DNA of 64,000 bases from Staphylococcus lutrae (lineage in GTDB: Bacteria; Bacillota; Bacilli; Staphylococcales; Staphylococcaceae). A model generated the notes under the pieces. That model worked only from the letters and a program-made list of their open reading frames with translations, searched no databases and had not been told where the DNA came from. Below are positions 51,931 through 62,189 of this stretch, in pieces. The number at the start of each line of letters is the position of its first letter. Position 1 is the stretch's first letter. Position numbers and translations under genes: made by a program. Location of the stretch: contig NZ_CP020773.1 in assembly GCF_002101335.1 (NCBI RefSeq), positions 372,001 to 436,000 of the forward strand, in the 5' to 3' direction.

Positions 51931-51944
51931 GTGATTTACATCAC
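51931..51944. promoter_or_regulatory. Crp/Fnr-type operator, perfect inner palindrome
   Basis: GTGATTTACATCAC: the GTGA-N6-TCAC core of the Fnr/ArcR box (TGTGA-N6-TCACA). Its centre lies 41.5 bases upstream of the start predicted from the -10, the class II activator position. The operon's own Fnr-like regulator is the likely ligand, but ArcR or another Crp protein is possible. Confidence 0.75.
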
Positions 51945-52001
51945 GAAAATATGAATATTTTTAGTTGTTTTTAACAATTTGCGAGAGATAATTAGATACT
52001 T

Positions 52002-52017
52002 AATGAGCTACATCACA
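52002..52017. promoter_or_regulatory. Second, partly conserved Crp/Fnr-type box
   Basis: On the minus strand TGTGATGTAGCTCATT: one perfect half (TGTGA), N6, then TCATT. It is centred 72 bp from the first box, close to seven helical turns, so both could be bound on the same face. Confidence 0.5.
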
Positions 52018-53163
52018 GTTACTAATTTTTCTTTTCACAAAAAAGACAAATAATATTGATTTAAGTGCATGTAAATAGCGGTATAAGGATGAAGTTTTAG
52101 TTAAAGAGTTGGTCATTCAAAATAATCAAAATGGCTATCATTATCTTAAAAATTATATAATAAATCTGGATTCTTTATTTATCCTTTTTGAATCAACTGG
52201 TGTTTATTCAAGAGGCATGAAACGCTTTTGTGAAATTCACAAAATAGATTACTTAGAAATGAACCCCTTAGAAGCCAAATTTAAAACAAACTCGTTAAGA
52301 TCATGGAAGACAGATAAATCAGACGCACATAAACTCGCACTTCTTGCATTTAGAATGAAAGATTCAAAGGTACAACGTCAGTTCAAAGAGGTATACTTTG
52401 AACTGAGAGAACGTGCACGCTTTCACTTAGAAATGGAGATGAATCAAAATCGTCTCAAAGTTGAGTTAGTCGAAATTCTACATCAAACATTTCCAGGGTT
52501 AGAAAGGTTATTTACTAACAGATATTCAAAAATCGCATTAAATATAGCTAAAGCATTTCCTCATCCTGATTATGTACGTATTTTGACTCATGATGAATTG
52601 GTAGAAAAAGTACTTCATTCAACGGATAAAGGCATTTCAATAAAAAAGCGCACAAGTATGCCAAAAAATTAATTGAGATAAAGCATAATAGTTTTCCAAG
52701 TGCATGCAGATCTTCTTTTCTTGTACGAAAAGTCCAATACTTATGTGACAAACTGCTTATTGCGATAGAAGAAAAGAAAGTATTTGATCAGGAAATGATT
52801 GATTTAGCTAAAAATACAACTGAGTTTGAAAACATGATTTCAATTCCTGGCATCGGAGAACTCACAGCTGCATTGCTTATTGGGGAACTTGGTGATATTA
52901 GAGAATTTAAAAGAAATAAACAACTGAATGCGTTTGTAGGCATTGATATTAAACGTTATCAATCAGGAACTTCAAAGAGTCGAGATACGATTAACAAAAG
53001 AGGAAATAAAAAAGCAAGACGTTTATTGTATCTAATCATTATGAATATTCTTAGGGGAAGAAATCATTATCAAAGTCATATTGTGGATTGAATCGTCTAC
53101 ACTTAATTGGACAAATTCTATGAGAATAGATATTGTTAAATTAAGAAAGTAGGCGATTATATT

Positions 53164-53445
53164 ATGACAAGAGAAAGAAGAACATTTAGTTCAGAGTTTA
53201 AGTTACAAATGGTTAGATTATATGAAAATGGTAAACCTAGGAATGAAATTGTACGCGAGTATGATTTAACACCTTCGGCATTAGGAAAATGGATAAAACA
53301 ACATCAAAACACCGGTTCATTTCATCATCAAGATAACTTATCAGATGATGAAAAAGAGCTGATTAAATTACGCAAAGAAGTTCAACATTTAAAAATGGAG
53401 AATGATATTTTAAAGCAAGCAGCGCTGATCATGGGACGAAAATAG
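53164..53445 (+). CDS. IS3-family transposase OrfA
   Basis: A 93-residue HTH protein: the N-terminal helix-turn-helix (RRTFSSEFKLQMVRLYENG ... SALGKWIKQH) is followed by a leucine-zipper-like helix (DDEKELIKLRKEVQHLKMEN). SD at AAAGTAGG region. It binds IS ends and makes OrfAB by programmed -1 frameshifting with orfB. Confidence 0.92.
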   Translation: MTRERRTFSSEFKLQMVRLYENGKPRNEIVREYDLTPSALGKWIKQHQNTGSFHHQDNLSDDEKELIKLRKEVQHLKMENDILKQAALIMGRK

Positions 53446-53449
53446 AAAT

Positions 53450-54293
53450 CATTCAAAAGAATGCGCATCAATATTCAGTATCAGCAATGTGTAAAGTCCT
53501 GAAAATACCAAGAAGCACTTACTATGAATCAATAAAAAGAAATACTCAAAGCCAAAAAGATGATGATTTAGAATTAGAAAAAATTATTATAGATACGTTT
53601 AATTCGAATAGAAAAAGCTTTGGTACAAGACGAATTAAGAATAAATTAAACGACAAAGGTCTCACTGTATCCAGACGAAAGATTGGTCGTATCATGAAAA
53701 AATATAATCTAGTTTCTGTTTATACGAAAGCTAAATATAAAAATCATCCAAAAGAAACAAATGAAAAACTAATTAAAAATCATTTAAATCGCACTTTTAA
53801 TAGAGAACAACCAATGGATGCATTGGTAAGTGATTTAACCTATGTAAAAGTAGCAGATAGATGGCATTATATATGTTTATTTATTGATCTCTTCAATAGA
53901 GAAATTGTTGGTTACAGTGCAGGTAAAAATAAGGATGCAAATTTAGTGGTGAAAGCAATTAGTAAAATTAATCATAACCTAAAACAAATCGCACTATTTC
54001 ATACAGATAGAGGTAAAGAATTTGATAACAAATTGATAGATGAAGTATTAAAGACTTTTGAAATCGAACGTTCATTAAGTACTAAAGGTTGTCCTTATGA
54101 TAACGCAGTTGCAGAAGCAACGATGAAAGCACTAAAAACCGAATTTGTAAAACAGATGAAATTTGAAAACCTAGAACAGTTAGAGACAGAATTATTTGAT
54201 TATGTAAATTGGTACAACAATTTTAGACCACATTCTTCATTACAGTATTTAACACCAGTGGCGTTTAAAGATCTACACATGAAAAGTGTCTAG
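53450..54293 (+). CDS. IS3-family transposase OrfB (integrase catalytic domain)
   Basis: DDE transposase in the -1 frame relative to orfA. The frame opens upstream of its first ATG at 53487 and overlaps the orfA end near GGGACGAAAATAG, where -1 slippage is expected. Catalytic residues: Asp in VSDLTYV, Asp in FHTDRGKEF, Glu in AVAEATMKALK. About 268 residues from the ATG. Intact, so the element may still be mobile. Confidence 0.9.
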
Positions 54294-54580
54294 GAAACTG
54301 TTGACATTCCAGATTATTATTATAAATTAAGAGAGCAGCCTAATGGGAAACCCCACAAGACTGCCACAATAGCGAGTATCAATCGCTTATTAAAGACCAT
54401 TCACTATTTAATAGTCAATGATAAATTATATGATTATCAGAAAGCACCACACTAACGAAACCATATAATCAAATACATCATAGCACCTTATTCGAAAAAA
54501 GAAAATTGAACGGTATAGTGTCAATGATGTCAATTTTAATTAACACAGCATTGACAAATCGTAGGAAAGGAGTTGAGAAT

Positions 54581-55234
54581 TTGAAGAAATGGATTTTCGC
54601 ATTTATTTTAATAACCTTTATCTCTTTGTATTTTATAATTGTCCAAAATGATGAAGAGATTAATGTTGCAATTCTAGATAGTGGCATAAGTCCCGAGTAT
54701 ATAAAACAGAATATATCCACAATAAACTTTTCTACTGAGAAGCATTCAAAAGATAACCATAATCATGGAACTGCAATCAGTAACTTAGTAACCCAGAACG
54801 GAACTAAAGCTAATTTCTATCATTTGAAAGTATTGAATAATAACGGTGAAACTACAATTACTAATGTAGAAAGGGCTATTGATTGGTGCATTGAGAACAA
54901 CATAGATATTGTAAATATAAGTTTTGGCTTTACTAATTATAACCGTACACTTTCTAAGAAATTAGACGAATTAGTTGAATCTGGAACTATTGTCATAGCA
55001 TCCTCGGGAAACAATTTAGGTGGTAAAGGTGATTTCCCAGCAACAAAGTCAAACATTGTATCTGTCGGTGGCTTAGATAAAGATTTAAAAATATCAAAGT
55101 ATAGTTCATCGGGAAAAATAGACATATATAATTTAAGCGAAAATATAGAGTCCATTAATAATCAGGGAGAGGTAGAACTATTTAGCGGAAATTCTTTTGC
55201 CACTGCTTTAACCACAAATGAAACAATCAAATAA
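54581..55234 (+). CDS. Minimal membrane-anchored S8 (subtilisin-like) protease
   Basis: A 217-residue protein from the TTG at 54581, preceded by AAAGGAG. An ATG-led frame 75 bp upstream has no SD. One N-terminal membrane helix (about residues 3-21) is followed directly by the subtilase domain. Catalytic residues: Asp33 (VAILDSGI), His (HNHGTAIS, about residue 64), oxyanion Asn (ASSGNN, about 143) and Ser205 (FSGNSFAT). It stops 12 residues after the Ser, while most subtilases continue about 30 more, so it may be truncated. There is no propeptide. It could be a leader or signal-peptide-processing protease, or decayed. Confidence 0.75.
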   Translation: MKKWIFAFILITFISLYFIIVQNDEEINVAILDSGISPEYIKQNISTINFSTEKHSKDNHNHGTAISNLVTQNGTKANFYHLKVLNNNGETTITNVERAIDWCIENNIDIVNISFGFTNYNRTLSKKLDELVESGTIVIASSGNNLGGKGDFPATKSNIVSVGGLDKDLKISKYSSSGKIDIYNLSENIESINNQGEVELFSGNSFATALTTNETIK

Positions 55235-55315
55235 GAGATTAAATTCATATACCTTAATGTCTTACTCTAATAACTTTAAAGATTTCAAAATAAAAAACTC
55301 AAAGGGATATTACAA

Positions 55316-56101
55316 ATGAAAAATTACATTTTAAAAAAACTTTATTCTAATATTAATTTTAATACTAACCATTACTTCTGTAACAGGAATAATTGAAGCA
55401 AAAAACATTAATGCAAGTGAAACATCTAACAACGAAATCACACAAGAAGATTTACATAAAATAATTTACAAAATCCCAATGAAGTAGAAATTATAGATAA
55501 AACAAATAGCAATTCAGATCCAGTAATTGAATTAGCTAAAGAAGATATTGATTTAAAGGCAAATATTCAATATGATTTGGATACTGATACAATGGATGTT
55601 GAAGGTAGTTATATTGATGAAAATGGTAAATCAATAAATAAGAAGTATAATGTTTTAATAGACCAACTTGAAAATGAAGAATATAAAGCTACATTTATCG
55701 ACAAAGATACTGATGAAGTAATAAAATACAACTCAATTGAAGCTAAATCATCTGCATGACCATTAATAATATTAGCAGCTGTAGCTAGATATGGTGTGAA
55801 ATACGCTGTAAAAAAATACGGAAAGAAAACAACTCAAAACGCTATTAAAACTAAAAGTTTTACCTTCAATAGCCAATTTAGGAGCTAATAAAAGAAAACA
55901 CATTCTTGCTAGTAAACATAATTGGAGCAAAGTAACTAAAAATAATTGGAGTGACGTTTCTAAAGTAATGTCACATGTTATGAGAGTAGATATAAGAAAA
56001 CTGCATATAAAAAAACACTTACCATGAGTGGTAGGACAGTAGTCGTAACCTATACACGAAAAAATGGTAAAATATATGTATCGAATTGGTGGGTCAAATA
56101 A
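55316..56101 (+). pseudogene. Secreted toxin gene broken by several frameshifts (SAR2788-like putative toxin)
   Basis: Joining frames across four shifts gives one protein. A signal peptide (MKNYIL..., FILILILILTITSVTGIIEA, NINASE) is followed by an acidic middle (55455-55757, EVEIIDKTNSNSDPVIELAK...) and a stop TGA at 55757. Then comes a basic stretch (ARYGVKYAVKKYGKKTTQNA), then LGANKRKHILASKHNWSKVT and, in another frame, SGRTVVVTYTRKNGKIYV to the end. The C-terminus, with KRKHILASKHNW and W-rich end, resembles RNase-like modules of polymorphic toxins and staphylococcal SAR2788-type putative toxins (from memory). SD AAAGGGA precedes the start. It ends at the base before the next gene. Confidence 0.7.
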
Positions 56102-56527
56102 ATGAAAAGTACTAACATTATATTAAATTTATTACCAACTAAATTGCAAAGAATGTTAGAAAACAAAGAATTGGACAATGTTTTAACATACTTTATGTCA
56201 AATGACATTTCAGACGAAAAATTAGCATATTATTTATCAAACCTTGCTAATCAAATTAACACGATTGAATACCATGAAATGGTCGCAAGCATCTATCATT
56301 TTCATTTTAATTATGTGGATAATGCTTATGCTTTAGCTTATTATCATTATTGGCAATCGCTAGAGATTTCACAATTTAAAGATCAAAGTTTATTAAGTGA
56401 ATTTTTAGAGATTCTGGATGAACCAGATTTTGATATAATCAGTAAAGAGAATATTGAAATGGTTGCAAATAAAGTACTTGAAAAAGACCCTAAAAATGAT
56501 ACAGCAATTAAATATGCTATATCATAA
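56102..56527 (+). CDS. Probable immunity protein for the adjacent broken toxin
   Basis: A 141-residue, Asp/Glu-rich, all-helical soluble protein. Its ATG directly follows the stop of the decayed toxin gene, the normal toxin-immunity arrangement. The frame is intact although the toxin has at least four lesions. No family recognised. The immunity role is inferred from position, size and acidity. Confidence 0.6.
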   Translation: MKSTNIILNLLPTKLQRMLENKELDNVLTYFMSNDISDEKLAYYLSNLANQINTIEYHEMVASIYHFHFNYVDNAYALAYYHYWQSLEISQFKDQSLLSEFLEILDEPDFDIISKENIEMVANKVLEKDPKNDTAIKYAIS

Positions 56528-56674
56528 TTAAACTTAATATACTAAGTACTACTAGATAGTATTATACGTTTAAATGTGTTTTGCCCCTTCTTAGAATAGC
56601 CATTATAAGAATACGCCTACCATTTACTATTCTCAATAATTCAGGTCGAACTTTTATATCAAATATATAATTTA

Positions 56675-57270
56675 ATGCAAATTGATATTAAACAGAAGTT
56701 CCTAGAAAAAGATGAATTGATTGCGTTTTCGAAAATTGCTAATGATAAACACAATCCAGCCAATAGATTTGAAGTATTTATGCCTTTAGCATATATAGGT
56801 ATGTGTGCTGGTGAACTATTAGTATTGAAGTGGTCTGATTTAGATATGGACGAATGTACAATAAGCATTACTAAAACTTACTACAACCCTAATAACAACA
56901 AAGAGAAGTATCAGATACTCACACATACAACTAAATCATCAATAGGTACAATTTCTGTTGATCCAAATGTAACTAAGTTATTACTAGATTATAAAGAAAA
57001 CGTACAATACAAGACAAATGGAAAGATGAATTGTATGTCGATAATAATTTCATATTCATAGACAATAACAGTTATCCTCTCTTAACAAAGAGGCTGTCAC
57101 AATGGATTAAATCAATTATGAGCCAAACAGACATTGATAAGAATATTGGTACTCCCTCGTTCAGATATACAGGTGTACACATAAAAGAGATACAGGAGAG
57201 ATTACGCCATAAAGATATTAATACTACTATGAACATCTACGCTAAAATCACAAATTCATACAAAAAATGA
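56675..57270 (+). pseudogene. Tyrosine recombinase (phage/SaPI-type integrase) remnant
   Basis: Two out-of-frame pieces of an integrase catalytic domain. The first has IGMCAGELLVLKWSDLDM, where the usual Arg of GMRxGE is Cys. The second has SFRYTGVHIKEIQERLRHKD and INTTMNIYAKIT, with the HxxR segment mostly deleted but the final Tyr region present. The N-terminus is missing. It lies 170 bp from the 3' end of groEL, a known attachment site of S. aureus pathogenicity islands, so it marks an old island. Confidence 0.8.
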
Positions 57271-57324
57271 CGCTTCCCTAAAGTTTGGTCAACTTATGGA
57301 AAACGCCTCAAAAGAATTATTTTA

Positions 57325-57370
57325 AATGTCCGTTTAGTTCATCTGAATTGAAGGACATTTTTATTTTCTT
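57325..57370. terminator. Terminator between the integrase remnant and groEL
   Basis: AAATGTCC and GGACATTT arms with a 27-base loop, followed by TTTATTTT on the plus strand and AT-rich sequence on the other. It may serve both convergent sides. Confidence 0.6.
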
Positions 57371-57439
57371 GGATTTTTATGTCATTATTATGCCATTACA
57401 AATTTCAAAATGCTGTAAAATCAAGATTTATAAGCTATT

Positions 57440-59077
<1,638 letters not shown>

Positions 59078-59105
59078 TCATACTTCATCTATTATCAATT
59101 TCGAA

Positions 59106-59393
59106 TTATTTTTCGATAACAGCTAAAATCTCATCTTCAGTTAAAATTAAATATTGCGTATCATTACGTTTAACTTCAGTTCCCGCATATTGTTGAAATA
59201 CAACACGGTCACCTACATTTAATTCTGGTTTAAGACGTTCACCGTTGTCTAAAATTTTTCCCGGTCCAACTGCAACAATTTCACCTTCATTTGATTTCTC
59301 TTTAGCTGAATCTGTTAAAACAATACCGCTTTTTGTTGTTTGTTCTTGTTCTTTCTTCTCTATTACTACACGGTTTCCTAGTGGTCTAAGCAT
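59106..59393 (-). CDS. groES: Co-chaperonin GroES (Hsp10)
   Basis: A 95-residue lid of the GroEL chamber, starting [15 protein letters not shown], with the mobile loop ([15 protein letters not shown], residues about 19-33). The start at 59393 has AAGGAGG eight bases upstream. An ATG nine codons earlier lies before that SD. First gene of the operon, 46 bp before groEL. Confidence 0.97.
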   Translation of the reverse strand: MLRPLGNRVVIEKKEQEQTTKSGIVLTDSAKEKSNEGEIVAVGPGKILDNGERLKPELNVGDRVVFQQYAGTEVKRNDTQYLILTEDEILAVIEK

Positions 59394-59424
59394 AGCTTTG
59401 TGCCTCCTTGTGGTAAACATAGAT

Positions 59425-59451
59425 TTAGCACTTCAGTCTGTTGAGTGCTAA
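59425..59451. promoter_or_regulatory. CIRCE element (HrcA operator)
   Basis: TTAGCACTT, nine bases, GAGTGCTAA: the 27-bp CIRCE inverted repeat with one mismatch, between the groES promoter and SD. Confidence 0.95.
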
Positions 59452-59465
59452 TTTATCTTTATAAT

Positions 59466-59482
59466 AATCAAATTTGGTCAAA
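59466..59482. promoter_or_regulatory. CtsR box upstream of groES
   Basis: AATCAAA-TTT-GGTCAAA matches the CtsR tandem heptad (RGTCAAANANRGTCAAA) except at position 2 and the middle spacer base. It overlaps the likely -35 (TTGACC on the minus strand). S. aureus groESL is known to be controlled by both HrcA and CtsR. Confidence 0.7.
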
Positions 59483-59561
59483 ATTTCAAGCATAAACGCT
59501 TGATGGTTTGTCTCTCTACTAAAATTCAGTTAAAATATAAAACTGTGAATGGAGGAAAATC

Positions 59562-60329
59562 ATGAATAGAATTTGGGTATCACTATTAACCGTCTTACTA
59601 TATATTTTTGCTCAATTTTCAACTTATTTTGCACTCGCAATAGGATGGATACAAACGACGAATCAAGAAGCATTGCTACAACAAAGTATCACAATACAAG
59701 TGATCGCGTTTATCATCGTTGCATTCATCATTGTCATCATGCAATTTTCAGTGAAAAATAAACTCAGTTTTGAGCAAGGAACCAAAGAGAAAAAACGCTA
59801 TATTTTACCTTATATCCTCGTTGGATTGGGGATTGTTTTTTTATCTCAAATCATTGTCAACTTGTTCTCAGTTCATTTTTTAGGTGCCAGTCCTGCAAGT
59901 GAGAATACATTACGCATTATCAAAATTGCACGTCAAATGCCGGTGTTCATTGTTTTAATTGCAATTGTTGGACCACTATTAGAAGAATTTGTTTTTCGAA
60001 AAGTTTTATTTGGTGAATTATATCAAGCGATTCGAGCACGAAAAGGGATAAAATTTGCAATCGCGACGACAATCAGTTCTACTATTTTTGCAGTTGCTCA
60101 CATGGATTTTTCACATTTCTTAGCGTATTTCGTGATGGGCATTATTTTTTCTGGGTTTTATGTCTATACGAAACGACTCAGTGTCGCAATGGGCATCCAT
60201 ATGGCTCAAAATGGAATTGTCGCACTTATTCAATTGATGTTACCTCAAAATGTAGTTGAAGAGGCTGTGAAACACACATCAATGATTCATTTGTTTGTAA
60301 ACACTTTACAAGCCGTTTTCCCATTTTAG
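59562..60329 (+). CDS. mroQ: CPBP intramembrane protease MroQ
   Basis: A 255-residue membrane protease with about seven helices. Motifs: LLEEFVFRKVLFGE (EExxxR, near residue 145), AVAHMDFSH and GIHMAQN, the three CPBP motifs. In S. aureus MroQ, encoded divergently from groES, processes AgrD and so is needed for agr quorum sensing. Same position here. Start with GGAGGAA SD. Confidence 0.92.
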   Translation: MNRIWVSLLTVLLYIFAQFSTYFALAIGWIQTTNQEALLQQSITIQVIAFIIVAFIIVIMQFSVKNKLSFEQGTKEKKRYILPYILVGLGIVFLSQIIVNLFSVHFLGASPASENTLRIIKIARQMPVFIVLIAIVGPLLEEFVFRKVLFGELYQAIRARKGIKFAIATTISSTIFAVAHMDFSHFLAYFVMGIIFSGFYVYTKRLSVAMGIHMAQNGIVALIQLMLPQNVVEEAVKHTSMIHLFVNTLQAVFPF

Positions 60330-60733
60330 TTCGTCCCATTTGAATAAACACGCGCTGCGACATACAGTATTGTATCGTCGTAGTTTTTTTATTCGACTGC
60401 GGTTGCTGATTACTTTAACCTAGCTGCCAATCATGCGCATGTTTTTGTCATTTTTGCGAGGAAATGACCACGATATGGAATCACCTCATCCGGTTAACGA
60501 TGATAGGTTTATACTGATATAATCGTTCACTTGTGCATGAAATGATAATCACCCCATATAAAAGCTTAAAATACATGCGCTTTTATATGGGGATATATGA
60601 AGTCCGCTATTATGTTTCAGAACAGCATCATTTCTATCTATTGTAGATGTCGCTGTCTTACTCGATATGTTTAACTTTAAGGTCAAAATGATGAAACGTT
60701 TAATATACTCTGACTCTGCGTTTCATGCTTCAA
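60330..60733. other. Convergent intergenic region with a strong dyad
   Basis: No gene in 404 bases. At 60551-60594, CCCCATATAAAAGC and GCTTTTATATGGGG form a 14-bp stem without a T tract. An imperfect stem at 60623-60660 followed by T-poor sequence may terminate the sdrH-like gene. Confidence 0.5.
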
Positions 60734-62035
60734 TTATTTCCATGATTGATCTCGACGTTTCCAGAAAATCATGCTTAACATACCTACAAAACCGACCATC
60801 ACTAAACCGATATAAATCATTGGCTTATAACTCATTGGGGTCTGCTTTTTTTCCACATCATGATTCATGTTTTGATGATCTATATTTTCTCCATATTGTT
60901 CAATCTTTTTTACTTTATCTTGCTGATTTTTACTTTCCACGTCTGTTTGGCTACTCGCTTTTAAATCTGGCATCGCACCAAAACGCCCTGTAATCAAGGC
61001 TAAAACTTGTTTATCTAAACGGTCATAATATTGTTCTGAGGTGATGGGATTAAAGTATTGAAACCGAAAATAATCTGTACTTTGTTGTAATTCATCTAAA
61101 TATTGATTGTTTACAAAATTTTCTTTACGTCCTAAATTTTGAACATCGCCTTCTCGGATGACACCCGTGCGACTTAAACGCAAAATCTCTTCTAATAAAA
61201 GTGGATTGTACTTATAGCTATTGTTCACACGGTTAATATATTGTTGATACCCTGTTTCAGCTTGATGTCCGCTAGACGGCTCCACTTTCGCCGGAGAAGG
61301 TGTAGACGGCACTGGATTGTGTTGATGTGCATGGCCTTCACTTTCTTGTTTTTGCGCATGTCCATTCGATGTTTCTGAATTTGTCGTGTGTGACGCCCCA
61401 TCATCCTTTTCTTCATGTGATGGCGACGGTGAAGGTTGATCATCCTTCGATGGTGTCTGAGGTGTATCTGGCGAAGGTTGTTTTGATGCGTCATCGGTTT
61501 GATCAGGCGCTTCAGGTTTCTTTTGATCTTCATCCGTCTCTTTATGGTTCGGCGAGTCAGTCGTTGTATCAGTAGAGGGTTCTGCTGGATTGTTATCTTT
61601 CTTGCCTTTATTGGTATTGTCAGTATCACGCTCTGAATTAGATGTTGATGGGCTTGCGTCAGCACGTCCCATTTGAGACATTCCATTTTGATTTTCACTT
61701 GTTAAAAACCGTATTAAATTCGTATGAGGCCTTAATGGTGGCATCGGCTGATGGCCTATGTCTACTGTCCCCTCATGACTGTCTTCTGACTCCAAAGTCT
61801 TATTGTAAAGTGGCTCTGCTAATGTATGGTTTGGATATGCTTGCACAAAAGTTTCGAAGTTCTGTTGCGCATTGAGTGAATGGGCTGACATCTCCGCGTT
61901 CATTTCTATCGACTTTGCCAAACTGGTATTAAAATTAAGAGGCGATAGAACACATAACATGCCAACTGTACACACATTCACTTTCATTAGCCGTTTGATC
62001 ACATGACTATTTTTATTTTTTATCACGCCATCCAC
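60734..62035 (-). CDS. sdrH: SdrH-like surface protein
   Basis: A 433-residue envelope protein. An N-terminal hydrophobic signal (about residues 15-41, ending SLA), a short domain to about residue 110, then a Ser/Asp/Thr/Pro/Lys/Glu-rich linker (about 115-255) with irregular DxPxPS and TDDASKQPS-like units. A folded C-terminal domain (about 255-350) and a final membrane helix with basic stop (IYIGLVMVGFVGMLSMIFWK) follow, instead of LPXTG. This is the SdrH layout, and position between mroQ and the nitrilase gene matches S. aureus. Role on the surface unknown. Confidence 0.85.
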   Translation of the reverse strand: MDGVIKNKNSHVIKRLMKVNVCTVGMLCVLSPLNFNTSLAKSIEMNAEMSAHSLNAQQNFETFVQAYPNHTLAEPLYNKTLESEDSHEGTVDIGHQPMPPLRPHTNLIRFLTSENQNGMSQMGRADASPSTSNSERDTDNTNKGKKDNNPAEPSTDTTTDSPNHKETDEDQKKPEAPDQTDDASKQPSPDTPQTPSKDDQPSPSPSHEEKDDGASHTTNSETSNGHAQKQESEGHAHQHNPVPSTPSPAKVEPSSGHQAETGYQQYINRVNNSYKYNPLLLEEILRLSRTGVIREGDVQNLGRKENFVNNQYLDELQQSTDYFRFQYFNPITSEQYYDRLDKQVLALITGRFGAMPDLKASSQTDVESKNQQDKVKKIEQYGENIDHQNMNHDVEKKQTPMSYKPMIYIGLVMVGFVGMLSMIFWKRRDQSWK

Positions 62036-62189
62036 CTCTCGTTATTTTAAAATTCATCACAGCCAGTATATACAAAACGAACACAGAATACCACCCTAAC
62101 CTTGATACAGTTGACCTCAATTAGGATTTTTGTTAAACTTTTTAGAATTTAGTAAACTGGAATTAATGAGACAATAAGGGGGCTATTCG

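Larger units (their letters stand above)
53089..54311 (+). mobile_element. IS3-family (IS150-type) insertion sequence, complete
   Basis: A 1223-bp element inside the IS110 gene. The left end TGAATCGTCTACACTTAATT and the reverse complement of the right end, TGGAATGTCAACAGTTTCCT, align as imperfect inverted repeats with a shared GACA further in. The flanks carry the 3-bp duplication GAT (53086-53088 and 54312-54314). Two overlapping frames orfA and orfB are intact. I cannot name the exact IS. Confidence 0.88.
52082..54455 (+). pseudogene. IS110-family transposase, truncated, frameshifted and split by an IS3 element
   Basis: Three coding pieces of one transposase. The first, from 52082, begins after the usual N-terminal DEDD start and reads FESTGVYSRGMKRF and MNPLEAKFKTNSLRSWKTDKSDAHKLA. 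A frameshift lies near 52640 in an A run, after which the frame continues to 53088 (SIPGIGELTAALLIGELG, the Transposase_20 part). After the IS3 element the last piece resumes at 54315 (YYYKLREQPNGKPHKTATIA) to the stop at 54455. Removing the IS and one GAT copy restores HIVD-YYYK in frame. IS110 elements lack terminal repeats, so ends cannot be set. Inactive. Confidence 0.88.

Noticed and set aside
61225..61698. 157-codon minus-strand ORF rich in Lys, His and Met
   Set aside because: It is the shifted frame of the Ser/Asp/Pro-rich linker of the sdrH-like gene.
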